Positions 1 through 9,025 of a stretch of 64,000 bases of DNA are shown piece by piece; position 1 is the first letter of the stretch; each line of letters opens with the position of its first letter. A program made the translations under genes and the position numbers. The notes beneath the pieces are model-generated. The model was not told the origin of the DNA. It did no database searches and saw only the letters and a program-made list of their open reading frames with translations. The DNA lies in the NCBI GenBank assembly GCA_041394285.1, contig JAWKIL010000002.1:310001-374000 (forward strand). Direction: 5' to 3'. The stretch is from CADEDH01 sp041394285 (GTDB taxonomy: Bacteria; Actinomycetota; Acidimicrobiia; Acidimicrobiales; SZUA-35).

Positions 1-293
1 GGCCCGATGTCGGCCACGGCCCGCTCGAAGATGGCCGCCCGCTGCCGCACCGCTTCCTCGAAGCTCAGCTCACCGTTGCGGTACGCCCCCGTCGAGTCCT
101 TGATCAGCGGCGGCACGGCCACCAGTGCCAGGCGGGGGTCGTCGCCCAGCCAGCGAGGTTGGCGGGCCGCTCCCGTCACCAGCGTGACGTCGGCCTCCGG
201 CTCGGCCGCCAGCAGCGCCCGGGCGATCGTGGCATTGCGTTTGACATGCCCGAGTCCGAAGCCGTCGTGGGAGGAGAAGAGGTAGCGGGGCAT
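1..293 (-). CDS. MurG-like glycosyltransferase, N-terminal part (runs off the left edge)
   Basis: The visible protein begins MPRYLFSSHDGFGLGHVKRN and keeps an open frame to the window edge, so only about the first 97 residues are seen. The SHDGFGLGHxxRN stretch is the nucleotide-sugar transferase N-terminal loop typical of the predicted glycosyltransferases related to MurG (GT28/COG4671 type). ATG at 293 is chosen because this motif sits at the very N-terminus in the family. It lies 75 bp downstream of the 369-1166 membrane protein on the same strand and resembles the N-terminus of the broken transferase at 7839, so two related transferases flank this polysaccharide locus. The acceptor and sugar cannot be told. 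Confidence 0.75.
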   Translation of the reverse strand, partial: MPRYLFSSHDGFGLGHVKRNATIARALLAAEPEADVTLVTGAARQPRWLGDDPRLALVAVPPLIKDSTGAYRNGELSFEEAVRQRAAIFERAVADIG

Positions 294-368
294 ACCCGAG
301 ATCGTGCCCCGGGCCTGGGCCGGGCCCGCTAGTGCACGATGGTCGTAGAACCGGCCCGCCGCACGGCC

Positions 369-1166
369 TCACCCCTTGCCCGGGCCACCGGAACCCGAAC
401 CCGAACCCGAACCGGAGCCGGAGCCGGAACCCGAGCCGCCGCCCTTGTCGTCATCGGTGGCGGCGGTCGAGGTGCTCGACGTCACCCGGGTGGTGCTCGC
501 CGACGAGGTACCAGACGACGACGGGCTGCTGCTCGTGGAGGAGGAGGAGGAGGTGGTGGACGATGACTTGGCCGAGGTCGTGGAGGTGGTGCTGGTGCCG
601 GAGGAGGCCGACGAGCCACCGCCCGGCCCCCGATTGCCCCCGCCCGTCCGGCCCTTGTCGTCGGTCGTGGCGGTCGTTCCCCCCGAGCCCGACGTCACCG
701 TCGTGGGCGAGGCCGGGCCACCGGGGCCCCGGTTCGACCCCCCGCCGGCCCCGGACCCCTCGGTGCCGGCCGCGCCCGACACCGTTGTGCTCCGGGCACC
801 CGACCCGTTCGCCGTGGTGGCCACGGACAGCGGCTCGGGCCTGGCCACCTTGACCACGTCCACCGCGGCGACGGCGCCGGTGCGGGCATCGTCGAGAGGA
901 GGGGCCGTGGTGGATGTGGCCCGGGGACGGGGCAGGCCGAGAAAGGGATCGGTGTCGCTGGCGTGGCGGAACATCATCGCCCACAACATGTACCCGGCCG
1001 ACACGACCACGGCGGCCGACGTGAGCCAGCCGGACAGCGACCACAACAGGTCTCGGTGCCGATCCCACCAGGTCTCGGTCGGGGGTGCGCCCAGGATGTG
1101 ACGCAGGCTCAGGGGCGCGGCGTCGGAATCGGCGGCCGCCGGTTCGGTTTCGCGCCATGACTTCAT
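369..1166 (-). CDS. Single-pass membrane protein with Ser/Thr/Gly-rich tail
   Basis: This is a 265-residue protein of no recognised family. Residues about 1-40 are ordinary cytoplasmic sequence. One hydrophobic segment (WSLSGWLTSAAVVVSAGYML and following, about residues 42-66) looks like a membrane anchor. Everything after about residue 75 is low complexity, rich in Ser, Thr and Gly, and ends in a run of eight Gly-Ser units encoded by a 6-bp tandem repeat. The architecture suggests an anchored protein with a long disordered tail crossing the cell wall. It is divergent from the epimerase at 1403. The overlapping plus-strand frame is a shadow of the repetitive codons. Function unknown. Confidence 0.6.
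   Translation of the reverse strand: MKSWRETEPAAADSDAAPLSLRHILGAPPTETWWDRHRDLLWSLSGWLTSAAVVVSAGYMLWAMMFRHASDTDPFLGLPRPRATSTTAPPLDDARTGAVAAVDVVKVARPEPLSVATTANGSGARSTTVSGAAGTEGSGAGGGSNRGPGGPASPTTVTSGSGGTTATTDDKGRTGGGNRGPGGGSSASSGTSTTSTTSAKSSSTTSSSSSTSSSPSSSGTSSASTTRVTSSTSTAATDDDKGGGSGSGSGSGSGSGSGSGGPGKG
388..435. repeat. 6-bp tandem repeat (8 units) coding Gly-Ser
   Basis: Eight consecutive hexamers of the form CCSGAR lie inside the end of the 369-1166 gene and encode its C-terminal Gly-Ser run. Such a tract can change length by slippage in whole codon pairs without breaking the frame. Confidence 0.85.
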
Positions 1167-1346
1167 CGTGTCGAGTCTGACATCGGGGGGTCAGGTCCTG
1201 GTACTGCCCGATGGTCGTAGCACCCCTGTCCGACCAGGACTTTCCGCTTCCTGGTGGGCCGGGAGCAGCCCATTCGCCCGGCTTTGGGTACTAGGACCCA
1301 TGGCCAATTGCCTCCGTCCCCACGGCCACCGGAGAGTTGAACGGCA

Positions 1347-1388
1347 CGGGAACGGACCCTGAACTCCAATGCCTTCCCACCGTTCCCG
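1347..1388. other. Hairpin in the leader of the epimerase operon
   Basis: CGGGAACGG at 1347-1355 pairs perfectly with CCGTTCCCG at 1380-1388, leaving a 24-nt loop. The element ends 14 nt before the ATG of the first operon gene at 1403. The rest of the 1167-1402 gap between divergent genes shows no coding sequence and no promoter I trust. A leader or attenuator role is possible but unproven. Confidence 0.35.
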
Positions 1389-1402
1389 GGGAGACAGATC
1401 AC

Positions 1403-2374
1403 ATGCGAGTGGTGCTCACCGGTTGTGCCGGCTTCATCGGTTCCCATCTCGCCGAGCGGCTCGTCGCCGACGGCTGGCGGGTCACCGGGGTCGACGCCTT
1501 CACCGACTACTACGATCCGAGTTTGAAGCGGGCCAACCTGGTCCCGCTGGCCGGCGAGCCCCGCTTCGACCTGGTGGAGGGCAACCTGGTCGACATCGAT
1601 CTCCCGGGGTTGCTGGCCGACCGGCCGGCCATCATCCATCTGGCCGCTCAGGCCGGGGTGCGGGCCAGCTTCGGCGAGGGGTTCGACCGCTACGTCCGCG
1701 ACAACGTGCTGGCCAGCCAGCGCATGCTGGAGGCCGCCCAGGCCACCGGGTGCCGCCGGGTGGTCTACGCCAGCTCGTCGTCGGTCTACGGCGACGCCGC
1801 CGCCTACCCCTGCAGCGAGACGGCGACAGCCCGCTCCCCCCGCTCCCCCTACGGCGTCACCAAGAGCATGGGCGAGGATCTGGCCACCGTGTACCGGGCC
1901 GGCGGCCTGGAGACCGTGGGCCTGCGCTACTTCACCGTCTACGGCCCCCGGCAGCGCCCCGACATGGCCATGACCCGCCTGTGCCGAGCCGTCCTGGGCG
2001 GGCCGGCCTTCCCGGTGATGGGCGACGGCAGCCAGTCGAGGGACTTCACCTACGTGGCCGACGCCGTCGACGCCACCCTCCGGGCCGCCCACAGCACCCG
2101 GGATCTGCCGCCGGTGCTGAACGTGGGCGGGGGCCAGGAAGCGACCCTGCGCCAGGTCATCGACCTGGTGGGCTCGATCGCCGGCCGTGAGGTGCCCCTC
2201 GAGTGGGGGCCGGCCCAGCGGGGCGACGTCCGCCGCACGGGAGCCGACACCTCGCTCGCCCGAGCCGTGTTGGGCTGGGCCCCGACCACCACGTTGGCCG
2301 AAGGGCTGGCCTCCCAGTTCGCCTGGGCCACCGCCACGGCCGAGCCGTCGCTCCCGGCCCGGGCGTCGGCGTGA
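1403..2374 (+). CDS. NAD-dependent epimerase, UDP-glucuronate 4-epimerase type
   Basis: This 323-residue extended SDR likely interconverts UDP-glucuronate and UDP-galacturonate, or a similar nucleotide sugar. The Rossmann motif GCAGFIG is at residues 7-13, the catalytic YGVTK pair is Y150/K154, and the segment DYYDPSLKRANL near residue 36 is characteristic of UDP-glucuronate epimerases. ATG 1403 is preferred over further-upstream in-frame starts because the family begins directly with the Rossmann strand and GGGGAGA precedes this ATG. It opens an operon in which every junction is an overlap, and a UDP-glucose dehydrogenase making UDP-glucuronate lies downstream at 9022. Exact substrate is inferred. 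Confidence 0.85.
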   Translation: MRVVLTGCAGFIGSHLAERLVADGWRVTGVDAFTDYYDPSLKRANLVPLAGEPRFDLVEGNLVDIDLPGLLADRPAIIHLAAQAGVRASFGEGFDRYVRDNVLASQRMLEAAQATGCRRVVYASSSSVYGDAAAYPCSETATARSPRSPYGVTKSMGEDLATVYRAGGLETVGLRYFTVYGPRQRPDMAMTRLCRAVLGGPAFPVMGDGSQSRDFTYVADAVDATLRAAHSTRDLPPVLNVGGGQEATLRQVIDLVGSIAGREVPLEWGPAQRGDVRRTGADTSLARAVLGWAPTTTLAEGLASQFAWATATAEPSLPARASA

Positions 2375-3480
2375 CAGCCGTCGCCGTCGTCGTGTCGGGC
2401 TGGCCCCGGCTCTCGGAGACCTTCGCCGTCAACGAGATGACCGCCCTGGCCGAGCGGGGCCTTCTGGCCGGAGTGTTCGCCACCAAGCCAGGCGACGCGT
2501 CGCTGGTGCAGCCCGACGCCGAACGGCTGGCGCCGTGGGTGACGCTGCTCGACGCCGGCACCCCCGAGGCGCAGGGAGCCGAGGTCGCCGCCCGGTTGCG
2601 GGCCGCCGGCCGCCCCGTGGCCGCCGTGCACGGCTATTTCGCCCACCAGCCGGCCGACGTGGCCGAACGGGCCGCGGACGCCCTCGACCTGCCGTTCAGC
2701 TTCAGCGTCCACGCCCTCGACGCCCGTAAGGTGGAGCCCACCGAGCTGCGGCGCCGCTGCCGGGCGGCGGCTCTGGTGACCACCTGCAACGCCGACACCA
2801 CCGACACCATCGTGCGGGTGGGCGGCCGCCCGGTGGAGCTGCCTCACGGGGTCGACCTGGCCCGCTTCCGGCCTGCACCGCCCCCGCCCGACCGGCGCCC
2901 CGTGGAGCTGCTGGCCGTGGGCCGGCTGGTGGAGAAGAAGGGATTCGTCCACCTGATCGAGGCCATGGCCGGCCTCGACGCCGAGGCCCGCCTCCGGATC
3001 GTGGGCGACGGGCCGCTCGGGCCCGAGCTGCAAGCCCGCATCGAACAGCTCGGCCTCGGCCGCACGGTGGAGCTGATCGGGCGACGGACCCACGACGAGC
3101 TGCCCGCCCTCTACGCCGGGGCCGACGCCGTGGTCGTGCCCTGCGTGGTGGACCAGGCCGGCGACCGGGACGGCCTGCCCAACGTGGTGCTGGAGGCCAT
3201 GGCCGCGGGGCGGCCGGTGGTGGCGTCCACCGTGGCCGCCATCCCCTGCGCCGTGGTGGCCGACGGCGGCGACCACGACACCGGCCTGCTCGTCCCCCCG
3301 GCCGATCCGGCCTCGCTCCGCCTGGCGCTGCGCACCCTGTGCCTCGATCCCGCTCGCCGCCAGCAGCTCGGCGGCAACGCCCGCCACCGGGCCGAGGTCC
3401 ACTTCGATCTCAGCCGCTGCTCGGCCGCCTGGGTCGACCTGCTGGCCGGGGCCCACCATCTGGCCGGGGTGACACCGTGA
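2371..3480 (+). CDS. Glycosyltransferase family 4
   Basis: This protein of about 369 residues shows GT-B features: a glycine-poor acceptor domain starting AVVVSGWPRLSETF, the donor-side motif VGRLVEKKGFVHLIEAM in the middle, and DGLPNVVLEAMAAGRPVV near residue 270, the EX7E-type retaining transferase motif. Translation starts at GTG 2371, which overlaps the TGA of the epimerase as GTGA, so the two are translationally coupled. The 'WPRLSETF' N-terminus recurs as 'YPRLSELF' in the next gene, marking two related sugar transferases acting in one pathway. Sugar and acceptor are unknown. Confidence 0.87.
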   Translation: MTAVAVVVSGWPRLSETFAVNEMTALAERGLLAGVFATKPGDASLVQPDAERLAPWVTLLDAGTPEAQGAEVAARLRAAGRPVAAVHGYFAHQPADVAERAADALDLPFSFSVHALDARKVEPTELRRRCRAAALVTTCNADTTDTIVRVGGRPVELPHGVDLARFRPAPPPPDRRPVELLAVGRLVEKKGFVHLIEAMAGLDAEARLRIVGDGPLGPELQARIEQLGLGRTVELIGRRTHDELPALYAGADAVVVPCVVDQAGDRDGLPNVVLEAMAAGRPVVASTVAAIPCAVVADGGDHDTGLLVPPADPASLRLALRTLCLDPARRQQLGGNARHRAEVHFDLSRCSAAWVDLLAGAHHLAGVTP

Positions 3481-4856
3481 ACGGCACGCCGACACCACCC
3501 CGGGTGGCCTACGTCCTGAAGGGCTATCCCCGCCTCTCCGAGCTGTTCATCGCCAGCGAGATCTGGCGCCTGGAGCAGCTCGGGCTCGACCTGCAGCTCT
3601 ACGTGTGCCGCCCTCCCGACGAAGACACCCGCCATCCGATCGTCGACCGGATCAAGGCCGAGCCCACCTGGCTCCCGGCCACCACCTCGCTGTCGGCCAC
3701 CACCGTGCCCCGCTGGCTGGCCCGCAACCTGCCGGTCTTCGTCCCCGCCCTGCGCCGGGTGGCCCGCCGGCATCCTCGAGGCCTGGCCGACGCCGCTGGC
3801 GCCGCCCTCGGCCAGGCCGTGCGGGCCCGGCTGGGCTGGCGACCCCGGCGGGTCTACCTCAAGGAGCTGCTGTGGGCGGTGGCCCTGTCCGACGAGATCG
3901 ACCGGGGACCGGGCGTGGACCATCTGCACGCCCACTTCGCCCATGGCACCACCACCGTGGCCTGGCTGGCGTCCCGCATCCTCGGGCTCCCGTTCTCGTT
4001 CACCGGCCACGCCAAGGACATCTACCGGGAGTCGCTCAACCCCGCGGGCCTCCTCCGCCGCAAGCTCGACGAGGCCGCCTTCGCCGTGACCTGCACCGGC
4101 GCCAACCTCGACCATCTGCGGGCCATCGCCCCCGACGCCCGCGTGCACCTGGTGTACCACGGCCTCAACGCCGAGCTGACCTCCCTGCTCGACGCCGCCC
4201 CGGCGGCCGAGCGGCCCCCGCATCTCCGGATCGTGAGCGTCGGGCGCCTGGTGCCGAAGAAGGGGTTCGACGTGCTGATCCGGGCCGTCGCTCAGCTCCA
4301 TCGGAGCGGCACAGCGGTCGAGCTGGTGGTGGCGGGCGAGACCGGCAGCGAGGCGGTGGCCCTGGCCGATCTGGTGAGCGATCTCGGCCTCGACGGCGTG
4401 GTGCAGTTCCGGGGCACGATCAGCCAGGCCCAGCTCCTCGCCGAGCTGCGCCGATCGTCGGTGTTCGCCCTGGCCTGCCGGGTCGACGACGACGGCGACC
4501 GCGATGGCATCCCCAACGTGCTGGTGGAAGCGATGGCGGCCGGCCTGCCGGCCGTGTCTACCACGGTGTCGGGCATTCCCGAGCTGATCACCGACGGCGT
4601 CACCGGGTTGCTCGTACCGCCCGACGATCCCGGGGCCCTGGCCGCCGCCCTGCGCCGTCTGGCCCGGGACCCGGCGCTGGCCGGCCGGCTGGGCCGGGCC
4701 GGCACCGCCGCCGTGCACGAGCGGTTCGACGGCGAGCGCCTGGCCCATCAGCTCGTCGAGCTGTTCGCCGGGCGGCAACCGCTGACGGCGACCGATCCGA
4801 CGACCGCGGCCCATCCAACGACAGCGGCCCATCCCGCCGGGCCGCGGGGTTCCTGA
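3477..4856 (+). CDS. Glycosyltransferase family 4
   Basis: This protein of about 459 residues starts at GTG 3477 in a GTGA overlap with the previous stop. It has the N-terminal KGYPRLSELFIASEI motif, HLHAHFAHGTT in the acceptor domain, LVPKKGFDVLIRAV at the start of the donor domain and DGIPNVLVEAMAAGLP as the EX7E-type motif. This is a retaining GT4 transferase of the exopolysaccharide class. The last 15 or so residues are a Thr/Ala/Pro-rich tail with an imperfect AHPTTA repeat. It acts in the same coupled operon as the upstream GT4. Sugar specificity cannot be read from sequence. Confidence 0.87.
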   Translation: MNGTPTPPRVAYVLKGYPRLSELFIASEIWRLEQLGLDLQLYVCRPPDEDTRHPIVDRIKAEPTWLPATTSLSATTVPRWLARNLPVFVPALRRVARRHPRGLADAAGAALGQAVRARLGWRPRRVYLKELLWAVALSDEIDRGPGVDHLHAHFAHGTTTVAWLASRILGLPFSFTGHAKDIYRESLNPAGLLRRKLDEAAFAVTCTGANLDHLRAIAPDARVHLVYHGLNAELTSLLDAAPAAERPPHLRIVSVGRLVPKKGFDVLIRAVAQLHRSGTAVELVVAGETGSEAVALADLVSDLGLDGVVQFRGTISQAQLLAELRRSSVFALACRVDDDGDRDGIPNVLVEAMAAGLPAVSTTVSGIPELITDGVTGLLVPPDDPGALAAALRRLARDPALAGRLGRAGTAAVHERFDGERLAHQLVELFAGRQPLTATDPTTAAHPTTAAHPAGPRGS

Positions 4857-6499
4857 TGCCGCCAGCGATCGCCGCCGCTGCCCTCCTACCGGTGCTGTGC
4901 GTCATCGACCACCTGCACCGCTCGACCGCCGTGGCCGACGCCGCCGTGGCCGGCCGCTTCACCCATGCCGGGCGGGAGCTGAACCCGGGCCGGCGGCCCG
5001 ACTGGCTGCGGGCGGCCGACGGGATCGACGAGGAGTGGGGCATCGAGTGGGTGAAGCTCTACGAGGGCCTCGACCTCGGTGCCGCCTTCGCCGCCACCGG
5101 CCACCGCCCCTACCTCGACACCTGGGAAGACCTGGTGGAGTCGTTCTCCCTCCAGGTCCCGGTGGGGCATCACACCTCCGACGTGTCGGCCCGCCGGATC
5201 CAGAACTGGCTCTACGCCTGGCAGCGCTTCGCCGCCGCTCCCCACTACCCGGGCCTCCGGGAGGGGCTGGCCGAGAGCCTGACGGCCCGCATCGAAGCCG
5301 ACGTGGAACATCTGGCCGCCCACCTCACGCCGGAGCGCAACCACCGGACGCTGGAGATCTACACGCTGGTCCTGGCCGCCCTGGCCTTCGATCGCCCGGG
5401 CGACGCCGCGGCCGCCCTGGACCTGTTGGCCGACAACGCGGCCACCGACATCGGCGACGACGGTGTGCACCGGGAGCGCTCCAGCGACTACCACTGCCTC
5501 GTCCTGCGGTCCCTGGTGGGGGCGGTGGCGTGCGCCGCCGGCGCCGGGTTGGCGGTACCGGCGGCGCTGATCGACCGGGCCAACCGGGCGGCCACCGTCG
5601 CGCTGCACCTCCAACGGCCCGACGGCACGATGCCGGCCCTGTCCGACGGCGATCAGGGTGACTTCCGGGCACTGCTGGCCCTGGCCGCCGACGTGCTCGA
5701 TCGGGCCGACCTCCGGTGGGGTGCGACGCGGGGCCGAGCGGGCCGGGTCCCGGCCGACCTCGGCGCCACCTTCGCCGCCGGCGGCTACGCCGTGCAGCGC
5801 TCGGGCTGGGGCGACGGGCCGGTCGCCTACGGCCACGAGGCGTGGGCCGTGCTCGACTGCGGTCCCCTGGGCGACGGCGGCCACGGTCACTACGACCAGC
5901 TGAGCGTGGAGCTCCATACCGGCGGTCGCACGGTCGTGGTCGACCCCGGCCGCTTCACCTACGACCAGCACGACGGGCCGTGGCGCCACTGGTTCAAGGG
6001 CACCGCCGCCCACAACACCGTCACGGTCGACGGCCTCGACCAGGTGCCCTACCGGCCGGGCAAGCCGCGCGGGCCTCTCCCCCAGGCCCGGCTCGTCCAG
6101 CGAGTCGACGACGGCCGGTACGACACCGTGGTGGCCGAGGCCACCAGCCCCAGCCACGACGCCACGCACCGCCGCACCCTGCAGCTGTGCCGGATCACGC
6201 GCTCCTGGCTGGTGCTCGACGAGCTGACGGCCCCGGTCGGCTCGTCGCACCGCTACGACCTCCGCTGGCATCTGGCCCCCGACGCCTGGGGCGCCATCGG
6301 ACGGCGGGATCTGCCCGGCCGGGTGGAGCTCACCGTGCCCGGGGCCCGGATCACGATCGTCGACCCGCCCGGCCCGGTGCGCATCGCCCCGGGCTGGGTC
6401 TCACCCGCCTACGGAATCCGCCACCCGGCGCCGGTGATCGTCGTCACCGCCCGTCACGCGGCCTCCACCCGCTTCATCACCGAGGTAGCACCGTGCTGA
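4856..6499 (+). CDS. Heparinase II/III-like polysaccharide lyase family protein
   Basis: The 547-residue product has an alpha-helical N-terminal toroid domain (residues about 20-290, with conserved NWLYAWQRF and ERNHRTLEIYTLVL) followed by the beta-sandwich heparinase II/III domain. The latter shows GDGGHGHYDQLSVEL near residue 340, a DPGRFTYD stretch and TAAHNTVTVDG. Such lyases cleave uronic-acid-containing polysaccharides by beta-elimination. ATG 4856 overlaps the previous TGA as ATGA. No signal peptide is evident at this start; the first residues are only mildly hydrophobic. Its place among transferases suggests trimming or turnover of the uronate polymer this locus makes, which is inference. 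Confidence 0.82.
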   Translation: MPPAIAAAALLPVLCVIDHLHRSTAVADAAVAGRFTHAGRELNPGRRPDWLRAADGIDEEWGIEWVKLYEGLDLGAAFAATGHRPYLDTWEDLVESFSLQVPVGHHTSDVSARRIQNWLYAWQRFAAAPHYPGLREGLAESLTARIEADVEHLAAHLTPERNHRTLEIYTLVLAALAFDRPGDAAAALDLLADNAATDIGDDGVHRERSSDYHCLVLRSLVGAVACAAGAGLAVPAALIDRANRAATVALHLQRPDGTMPALSDGDQGDFRALLALAADVLDRADLRWGATRGRAGRVPADLGATFAAGGYAVQRSGWGDGPVAYGHEAWAVLDCGPLGDGGHGHYDQLSVELHTGGRTVVVDPGRFTYDQHDGPWRHWFKGTAAHNTVTVDGLDQVPYRPGKPRGPLPQARLVQRVDDGRYDTVVAEATSPSHDATHRRTLQLCRITRSWLVLDELTAPVGSSHRYDLRWHLAPDAWGAIGRRDLPGRVELTVPGARITIVDPPGPVRIAPGWVSPAYGIRHPAPVIVVTARHAASTRFITEVAPC

Positions 6500-7842
6500 C
6501 CGGAACCCCGTCAACCCGCCTCGGGCCCGATCCCGACCTGGCCCAACTCCCGTCCCTGGCCCCTGACGACCTGCTCCCCTGGCGTGACGAGCTGCTCGAC
6601 GCCACCGCCGTGGTCGATCGGGCCCGGCGTCTCGGGCTGGTGGACGGCCCGGTCTCTGGGGCGTCGCTGGTTCGGGCCAAGTACCGGATCGGCGAGAGCC
6701 TGCGGGTGGCGTGGCGCCTCGACCGGACCCCGGCGCCGCCGCTGTTGATCAGCGTCCGGTCCTACGCCCGGGGCACCGGCCCGGCCAACCTCGGCCCGGC
6801 CGCCGGCCCGGACGGGCGGCGTCGGGGTGCGGGCGACCCCGACTGGCGGGCCGGCTGGTGGGTGTTCCCCCACGATCGCCGGCTGCGGCTGGCCAGCCGC
6901 CTGATGGCGGCCGACCCCGGGCTGGCCGGCCGGCTCGGCCTGAACGGCTGGCTGCGCAGCGAGGTGGCCGAGTACGCCCCGGAGCGCTCGTTGACCGTGC
7001 GGGCCGTCGGGGCCGACGGCGCCCCCCTGGGCTACGTCAAGTGCTACGCCCCGGGAACGTTCGACACCGACCGCCTGGCCGGCCGCTACGAGCTGGTCAA
7101 CCGGTGGTTCGCCCGCCGCCCCGGCCTCACCACACCCGAGGTGCTGGGCTCGGCCCCCGACCTGCTGGCCTTGGAGGCCCTGGCCGGCACCCCCTGGGCC
7201 GACGACGCCGCCGGCGCCGCCGATCACCATCTCCACCTGATGGGCCAGGCCGTGGCCCACCTCCACCAGCTGCCGGTGGCCGCCACCACCGGGCTGTGCC
7301 GGCCCTTCACCCGGCTCCGGGCCGACCGTGTGGCCGGCAGCGCCCAGCTCGTGGCCCGGGCCCGGCCCGACGTGGCTTCGGCCGTCGGCGGCCTGGCCCG
7401 CCGGCTCACGGCACGGCCGGCGGCGGGGGAGGTCGTCCTCCTCCACGGCGACTGCCACCCCGGCAACACCCTGCTGGGGCCGGGTCCCGCCGCCATCAGC
7501 CTGATCGATCTCGACCAGTCGGGCATCGGGGAGCCGGCGTGCGACATCGCCAGCATGCTGGCCCGTATCCAGCTCGGCGCTCTGGTGGGCGAGCACGACC
7601 GCTCCCGGGCGACAGCCCTGTCGGAGGCGTTCCTCGAGGGGTACCGCCAGCGACGCAACCTTCCCGGCCCGGCCCAGATCCGCTGGTACCTGGCCGCCAC
7701 GCTCCTGGTGGAACGGGCGGTCCGGGCCGTCAACCGCTTGCACGCCGGCGGCCTGGCCCAGCTCCCGGCGCTCGTCGACCTGGCCACCGCCGTGCTCGAC
7801 GGCGGGCTGTTCACCGACCGGCAGCTGGAGCGTCGGCCGTGA
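6493..7842 (+). CDS. APH-fold phosphotransferase in the polysaccharide operon
   Basis: This 449-residue protein has the kinase-like (aminoglycoside phosphotransferase / choline kinase) fold. The catalytic loop LLHGDCHPGNTLL is near residue 316 and the metal-binding LIDLDQSGIGEPACDIA near residue 336. The N-terminal third is not recognisable. GTG 6493 is used because it overlaps the end of the lyase gene by 7 bp, matching the coupling seen through the operon. The substrate could be a sugar or a lipid-linked carrier; nothing in the sequence decides. A role in antibiotic resistance is unlikely given this context. Confidence 0.75.
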   Translation: MLTGTPSTRLGPDPDLAQLPSLAPDDLLPWRDELLDATAVVDRARRLGLVDGPVSGASLVRAKYRIGESLRVAWRLDRTPAPPLLISVRSYARGTGPANLGPAAGPDGRRRGAGDPDWRAGWWVFPHDRRLRLASRLMAADPGLAGRLGLNGWLRSEVAEYAPERSLTVRAVGADGAPLGYVKCYAPGTFDTDRLAGRYELVNRWFARRPGLTTPEVLGSAPDLLALEALAGTPWADDAAGAADHHLHLMGQAVAHLHQLPVAATTGLCRPFTRLRADRVAGSAQLVARARPDVASAVGGLARRLTARPAAGEVVLLHGDCHPGNTLLGPGPAAISLIDLDQSGIGEPACDIASMLARIQLGALVGEHDRSRATALSEAFLEGYRQRRNLPGPAQIRWYLAATLLVERAVRAVNRLHAGGLAQLPALVDLATAVLDGGLFTDRQLERRP

Positions 7843-9025
7843 GGCGCCTGCTCCTCCACTGCCAGCACGCCCTCGGGCTCGGCCACCTGGCCCGGTCGCT
7901 GGCCCTGGCCAACGGTCTCCGCCACCACTTCGAGGTGACGCTGCTGAACGGCGGCCGCTTCCCGGCCGGCACCGCCGTGCCCGACGGGGTACAGGTGGTC
8001 AACCTCGACCCACTGGGCCACGACGCCGACTACTCACTCGTCAGCCATGATCCGGAGCTGACGGTCGAGCAGGCCATGGTCCGTCGCCGGGCCGCTGTGC
8101 TGGCCGAGCTGGAGCGGGTCGACCCCCACGTGCTGCTGGTGGAGATGTTCCCCTTCGGCCGCAAGAAGTTCCGGTTCGAGCTCGAGCCGCTGCTGGAGGC
8201 GGCCCACGCCCCCGGCCCCCGGGCCCGGCCCCGCGTGGTGTGCAGCCTGCGCGACATCCTGGTGAACCAGCGCCGGGACCAGGCCGGCCACGACGAGCGG
8301 GCGGCCCAGCTGGCCAACCGGTGGTTCGACCTGGTGCTGGTCCACGCCGACCCTGCCTTCGCCACCCTGGAGGAGTCGTTCCGGCCCGCCACGCCGCTGC
8401 AGGTGCCGGTCCGCTACACCGGATTCGTCACCGCCGCCGACGGGGCTCCCGTCGCCGGCAGGGCGACCTCGACCGGTTGCTGGTGTCGGCCGGTGGCGGC
8501 ATGGCCGGCGGGCCGCTGCTGCGGCGGGCCGAGGCGGCACCGGCCGTGGCCCATCGCACCGGTCTCGGCACCACGGTGGTGGCCGGGCCGTTCCTGCCCG
8601 ACGGCGACCGGGCCACCTCCGGGCCGTGGCCGCCGGAGAGCCGGCCCTCACCGTCGTCGACCAGGTGCCCGACCTGGCCGCCGAGATCGCCCCGCTCGGC
8701 GGTGTCCCTCAGCCAGTGCGGCGGCACCGCCATGGACCGCGCTTCCGGGCCCGCCGACCAGGCCTGGTCGTCCCCTACGCCGAAGGCCGGGAGGACGAGC
8801 AGCGGAGGCAGGCCGACGGCCCTGGCCCGCCTCGGCGTGGTGCGGACGGTGGAGCAGGACGACCTCACCCGTAGACCGACTCGTGGCCGGGAATTGACGG
8901 CGCTGGCCGGCGCACGCCCCACCATCCATCCCTTCGATCTCGACGGTCGCCACCGTTCGGCTGCGCTCGTGGCCGAGCTGTGCGCCGCCCACCCCGAATC
9001 ACACCGGCAGGAGCAGCCCCGATGA
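7839..9025 (+). pseudogene. MurG-like glycosyltransferase broken by multiple frameshifts
   Basis: GTG 7839 overlaps the previous TGA. The first 200 or so residues read cleanly (RRLLLHCQHALGLGHLARSL, then LLVEMFPFGRKKF). From about 8455 the homologous reading jumps frames repeatedly: DRLLVSAGGGMAGGPLL in a second frame, EPALTVVDQVPDLAAEIA in a third from about 8615, VSLSQCGGTAMD back near 8690, GLVVPYAEGREDEQRR near 8745, then LARLGVVRTVEQDDLT near 8820 and a last clean stretch to the TGA at 9023-9025. At least five shifts fall within 450 bp. Together the pieces form a full GT28-like C-terminal domain. Codon use stays normal in each piece, favouring sequence error over decay. Confidence 0.75.

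Noticed and set aside
376..1101. A plus-strand frame rich in Pro-Glu repeats
   Set aside because: It is the complement of the Gly-Ser repeat and Ser/Thr tail of the membrane protein at 369-1166, and the opposite strand has the membrane anchor and sensible N-terminus.
1167..1402. Possible promoter TTGAAC-17-TGAACT before the epimerase operon
   Set aside because: The -10 box matches the consensus too weakly and no other support was found.
6493..7842. Aminoglycoside resistance gene
   Set aside because: The APH fold is shared by many small-molecule kinases and this one is embedded in a polysaccharide operon.
8626..8874. A short separate gene in the frameshift zone
   Set aside because: Its sequence continues the MurG-like transferase domain of the neighbouring frames, so it is a fragment and not a gene.
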